Source of the DNA: Clostridiales bacterium
GTDB taxonomy: Bacteria > Bacillota > Clostridia > Christensenellales > Pumilibacteraceae
Assembly: GCA_015055625.1 (NCBI GenBank)
Contig: SVHU01000008.1
Location: forward strand, 1-64,000
DNA length: 64,000 bases
Direction of reading: 5' to 3'
A model generated the notes under the pieces. That model made no database searches and was not told the origin of the DNA. It saw only the letters and a list, made by a program, of their open reading frames with translations. Made by a program: the position numbers and the translations under genes. This document shows positions 62,106 to 64,000 of this stretch, in pieces; the first letter of the stretch is position 1; each line of letters begins with the position of its first letter.

Positions 62106-63050
62106 ATGGAACACTTAGAACACTTTTGGGAGCATCTTCCCCATATACTGTTGCATCCGCTAAAGGATTCGGCGCTGATGTTGCCGATTTTGCTTGCGGT
62201 ATACATTCTCATAGAATTTTTGGAAAGTAGAAATCTTACAAGGTTCGAAAAGTCCAAGTTCTTGCAAGGCAACGTATCGCCAGTATTTGGAGCTGTGTTT
62301 GGTTGTGTTCCTCAATGCGGTTTTTCGGTAATTTCCACAGACTTGTACGCTACTAAAAAATTATCGGTAGGCGCGCTTGTGGCGGTATATATTTCCACCT
62401 CCGACGAAGCCTTACCTCTTATGCTTTCATCGGTAGGTTCATCACCTCAGTCTGCATTGTGGCTTTTGTTGTTACTTGGCGTAAAAGTAGTGCTGGGGAT
62501 AGGCGTAGGATACTTAGCAATGTTTCTTTACCCTAAATTTTTCAAAAAACATACGGTAGTAGCGCCCAGAATTACCTTTGCAGGACGACAAATACAAACG
62601 GTAAAAGATCCGAATGCTGCATCAAGCGGTTGTTGCAATCACGAAATCGATAATAAAAAGAAGTTTGATATAAAGCATCCAATTCTTCATTCGCTCAAAA
62701 TTTTTGCGTTTGTGTTTGTGATAAATTTGATTATGGAAATAATCTTGCATTTTGTTGGAGAGGATAATATCAGAATATTCCTTCAATCGTCAAGTTATTT
62801 TCAGCCCCTAATTGCACTAGTTGTTGGACTTATTCCAAACTGTGCCTCGTCCATTGTACTTACTCAACTTTTCCTGTCCGGCTCGCTTACGTTCGGTTCG
62901 ATAATAACCGGACTTTCCGTAAACGCAGGACTTGGAATAATGGTGCTTTTGCGCAAAAACAGACCTCATTCCGAAAATGTTTTTATTGTGTCGCTAATCG
63001 TAATTTGTTCACTTTTAGTGGGATACGTATTCCACATTTTCGGTATATAA
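62106..63050 (+). CDS. Putative metal exporter, ArsP_2/DUF2899 type
   Basis: This 314-residue membrane protein has about eight to ten TM helices in two repeats. Each repeat has a Cys signature: FGCVPQCGFSV near residue 58 and VGLIPNCASSIVLTQL near residue 244. The central cytoplasmic loop is charged and holds GCCNHE, a possible metal-binding site. This matches the PF11449 family (putative heavy-metal or Mn/As exporter). TTGGAG stands 5 bases before ATG 62106, with a perfect promoter upstream. The substrate ion is not known. Confidence 0.83.
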   Translation: MEHLEHFWEHLPHILLHPLKDSALMLPILLAVYILIEFLESRNLTRFEKSKFLQGNVSPVFGAVFGCVPQCGFSVISTDLYATKKLSVGALVAVYISTSDEALPLMLSSVGSSPQSALWLLLLLGVKVVLGIGVGYLAMFLYPKFFKKHTVVAPRITFAGRQIQTVKDPNAASSGCCNHEIDNKKKFDIKHPILHSLKIFAFVFVINLIMEIILHFVGEDNIRIFLQSSSYFQPLIALVVGLIPNCASSIVLTQLFLSGSLTFGSIITGLSVNAGLGIMVLLRKNRPHSENVFIVSLIVICSLLVGYVFHIFGI

Positions 63051-63073
63051 TATAAAATAATAAGGAGAAAAAT

Positions 63074-63730
63074 ATGTTAGACTACGGTATTGATATCGAC
63101 GAATTTAATCAGGTTACTACTGAAACTATGTGTGAGCTTATGGACGAGTGGAGTCAAAAGCTTAAAATGGTAAAGATAAATATTGAAAAGAACAGAGAGT
63201 TTTTCGAGCACACTAACCACTATTTGATGCTTTCGGATATGGTGGAAAACAATGCTAAGCAAAACAAAATGGATCCGCCTAAAGCTTTCTTTTACAGTCC
63301 TACTGACGAAGAAGACGTTCGTAGAGAAAAAATTTCGGGCTTTGCAAAAACCTCTTCTTTCCCTGCCTTTTTAAGAAAGGTTTGTACCGATATTTTAGGC
63401 AATCTTATCAATAAGTTCGACAAAGACGGAGATAAGGATAAGGGCTTTAATAACTTTATCCACACATTCTTCCTTAACCAAAAAATTTACGATTATGTTT
63501 ATGAGCACAGCCCCGAGTTTCAGAGTTTTAACGATAGCATAAACGACGTAGAAGTTCTCGATAAATTTTATTCGGCAAGAGAAGACGTGGAATTCCAAAA
63601 AAAGATCAATGAAACGGCGACTACCCTTGAGCTTGATAAAGTTGTTGCAGACCCACTCTTTTGTGACGTGTGCACAGTAATGGAAGGCGCTGGAATTTTC
63701 CATAAACGTCAAATGAAAACTTCAAACTAA
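63074..63730 (+). CDS. Hypothetical protein
   Basis: This 218-residue soluble, acidic, mostly helical protein has no signal peptide or TM helix. The N-terminus (about 1-60) looks like a coiled coil (WSQKLKMVKINIEKNREFFE). A middle FDKDGDKDKGFN stretch resembles a Ca2+-binding EF-hand-like loop, but no second half is seen. Cys residues lie in LFCDVCTVMEG. It starts 23 bases after the metal permease with AAGGAG and probably shares its transcript. I do not recognise a family. Confidence 0.7.
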   Translation: MLDYGIDIDEFNQVTTETMCELMDEWSQKLKMVKINIEKNREFFEHTNHYLMLSDMVENNAKQNKMDPPKAFFYSPTDEEDVRREKISGFAKTSSFPAFLRKVCTDILGNLINKFDKDGDKDKGFNNFIHTFFLNQKIYDYVYEHSPEFQSFNDSINDVEVLDKFYSAREDVEFQKKINETATTLELDKVVADPLFCDVCTVMEGAGIFHKRQMKTSN

Positions 63731-63744
63731 TCAAAATAAATTGT

Positions 63745-63776
63745 AAACCCATCGCAAATTGTAAGCGGTGGGTTTT
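63745..63776 (+). terminator. Terminator after the permease/hypothetical pair
   Basis: Stem aaacccatcgc/gcggtgggttt (one mismatch-like G-U) and a T-rich tail. Confidence 0.75.
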
Positions 63777-63821
63777 AACTTAAAAACAAACTTTTTTCTA
63801 TTTTTAGCTGTAAATATTCTA

Positions 63822-63850
63822 TTTACTTGCGCGTTTTGCTGTGTTAGAAT
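63822..63850 (+). promoter_or_regulatory. Promoter of the Gfo/Idh/MocA gene
   Basis: TTTACT (63822-63827), 17-bp spacer, TGT plus TAGAAT (63845-63850). Confidence 0.55.
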
Positions 63851-63894
63851 TAATTATATGTGGCTAAAAATTTTAACACAAAGGAGTATAAGCT

Positions 63895-64000
63895 ATGAGA
63901 AAAATCAAAGTAGGCGTAATAGGAGCTAGGCGTGGAGAAAGCATGATTGAATACTGCAGAAAGGCAGATAATGCCGAGATTGTAGCAGTATGCGAAAAAA
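63895..64000 (+). CDS. Gfo/Idh/MocA-family oxidoreductase, 3' end outside the window
   Basis: Only the first 35 residues are seen: MRKIKVGVIGARRGESM, then DNAEIVAVCEK. The Rossmann start (VGVIGARRG) followed by a strand ending in AVCEK is typical of NAD(P)-dependent Gfo/Idh/MocA sugar dehydrogenases. AAGGAG lies 8 bases before the ATG. The substrate cannot be judged from this fragment. Confidence 0.75.
   Translation, partial: MRKIKVGVIGARRGESMIEYCRKADNAEIVAVCEK

Overview
The window is AT-rich chromosomal DNA from a low-GC Gram-positive bacterium. Most Shine-Dalgarno sites are AGGAG-like and promoters are sigma-A type (TTGACA/TATAAT, very often with an extended TGn). Intrinsic terminators are long and nearly perfect. 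Genes end in TAA, TAG or TGA, so the standard bacterial code applies. Lipoproteins carry Firmicutes-type signal peptides, and the gene set (KtrAB-type K+ uptake, DegV, PucR-type regulator, TIGR01906 and TIGR04076 proteins, many AraC regulators) suits an uncultured gut Clostridia, possibly Christensenellales-like. That placement is inference; there is no rRNA in the window.

Layout. 1-663: end of a repeat-rich hypothetical protein. 833-6395: three solitary catabolic genes (GH36 alpha-galactosidase, serine beta-lactamase-fold hydrolase, GH5-like hydrolase). 6640-7726: a TIGR04076 protein and a VTT/DedA membrane protein. 7821-14884: a sugar-catabolism block (two AraC regulators, a DapA/NanA-type aldolase, a DUF5107-TPR protein, a TIM-barrel hydrolase). 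15164-23194: a TIGR01906 membrane protein, then an eight-gene run with tight spacing (DegV, ApbE, EetA-like, EetB-like, TyrRS, YigZ, PucR-type regulator, MFS transporter). 23260-36040: a membrane protein, an AraC regulator divergent from an acid-sugar dehydratase/GH39/GH16/SDR cluster, a two-gene flavin set, and two large secreted lipoproteins (GH43-like; InlB-repeat plus CBM-like). 36072-43721: an inositol-phosphatase family enzyme and two paralogous GH78 alpha-L-rhamnosidases around an AraC regulator and a GldA-like dehydrogenase. 43821-47390: zinc-ribbon protein, tRNA-Ser(UGA), a tandem array of structured repeats seeded by the tRNA 3' end, and KtrA/KtrB. 47418-59887: more glycan genes (clan GH-D hydrolase, FAD oxidoreductase, PocR/AraC regulator, a 1059-residue Ig/SGNH lipoprotein, epimerase, GH39, an (alpha/alpha)6 hydrolase). 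60015-64000: ferritin-like unknown, SGNH hydrolase, ArsP_2-type metal permease, unknown, and the start of a Gfo/Idh/MocA oxidoreductase.

How it works together. Most glycoside hydrolases lack a signal peptide, so they appear to finish breakdown of imported plant-type oligosaccharides (galactosides, rhamnosides, xylosides) in the cytoplasm. Three lipoproteins would bind or cut polymer outside. Many units are single genes or pairs with their own promoter and a nearby AraC regulator. No ABC or PTS sugar importer lies in the window.

The most unusual structures are: (i) the tRNA-Ser 3'-end array at 44363-45112, whose hairpins change sequence between units but keep pairing; (ii) an 86-bp control region copied almost exactly upstream of two unlinked genes (24774-24859 and 51554-51639), with its core motif present twice, 20 bp apart, upstream of a third; (iii) a promoter-to-terminator unit with no ORF at 54925-55084, a candidate small RNA; and (iv) an ApbE-EetA-EetB set, as in flavin-based extracellular electron transfer, joined to tyrS.
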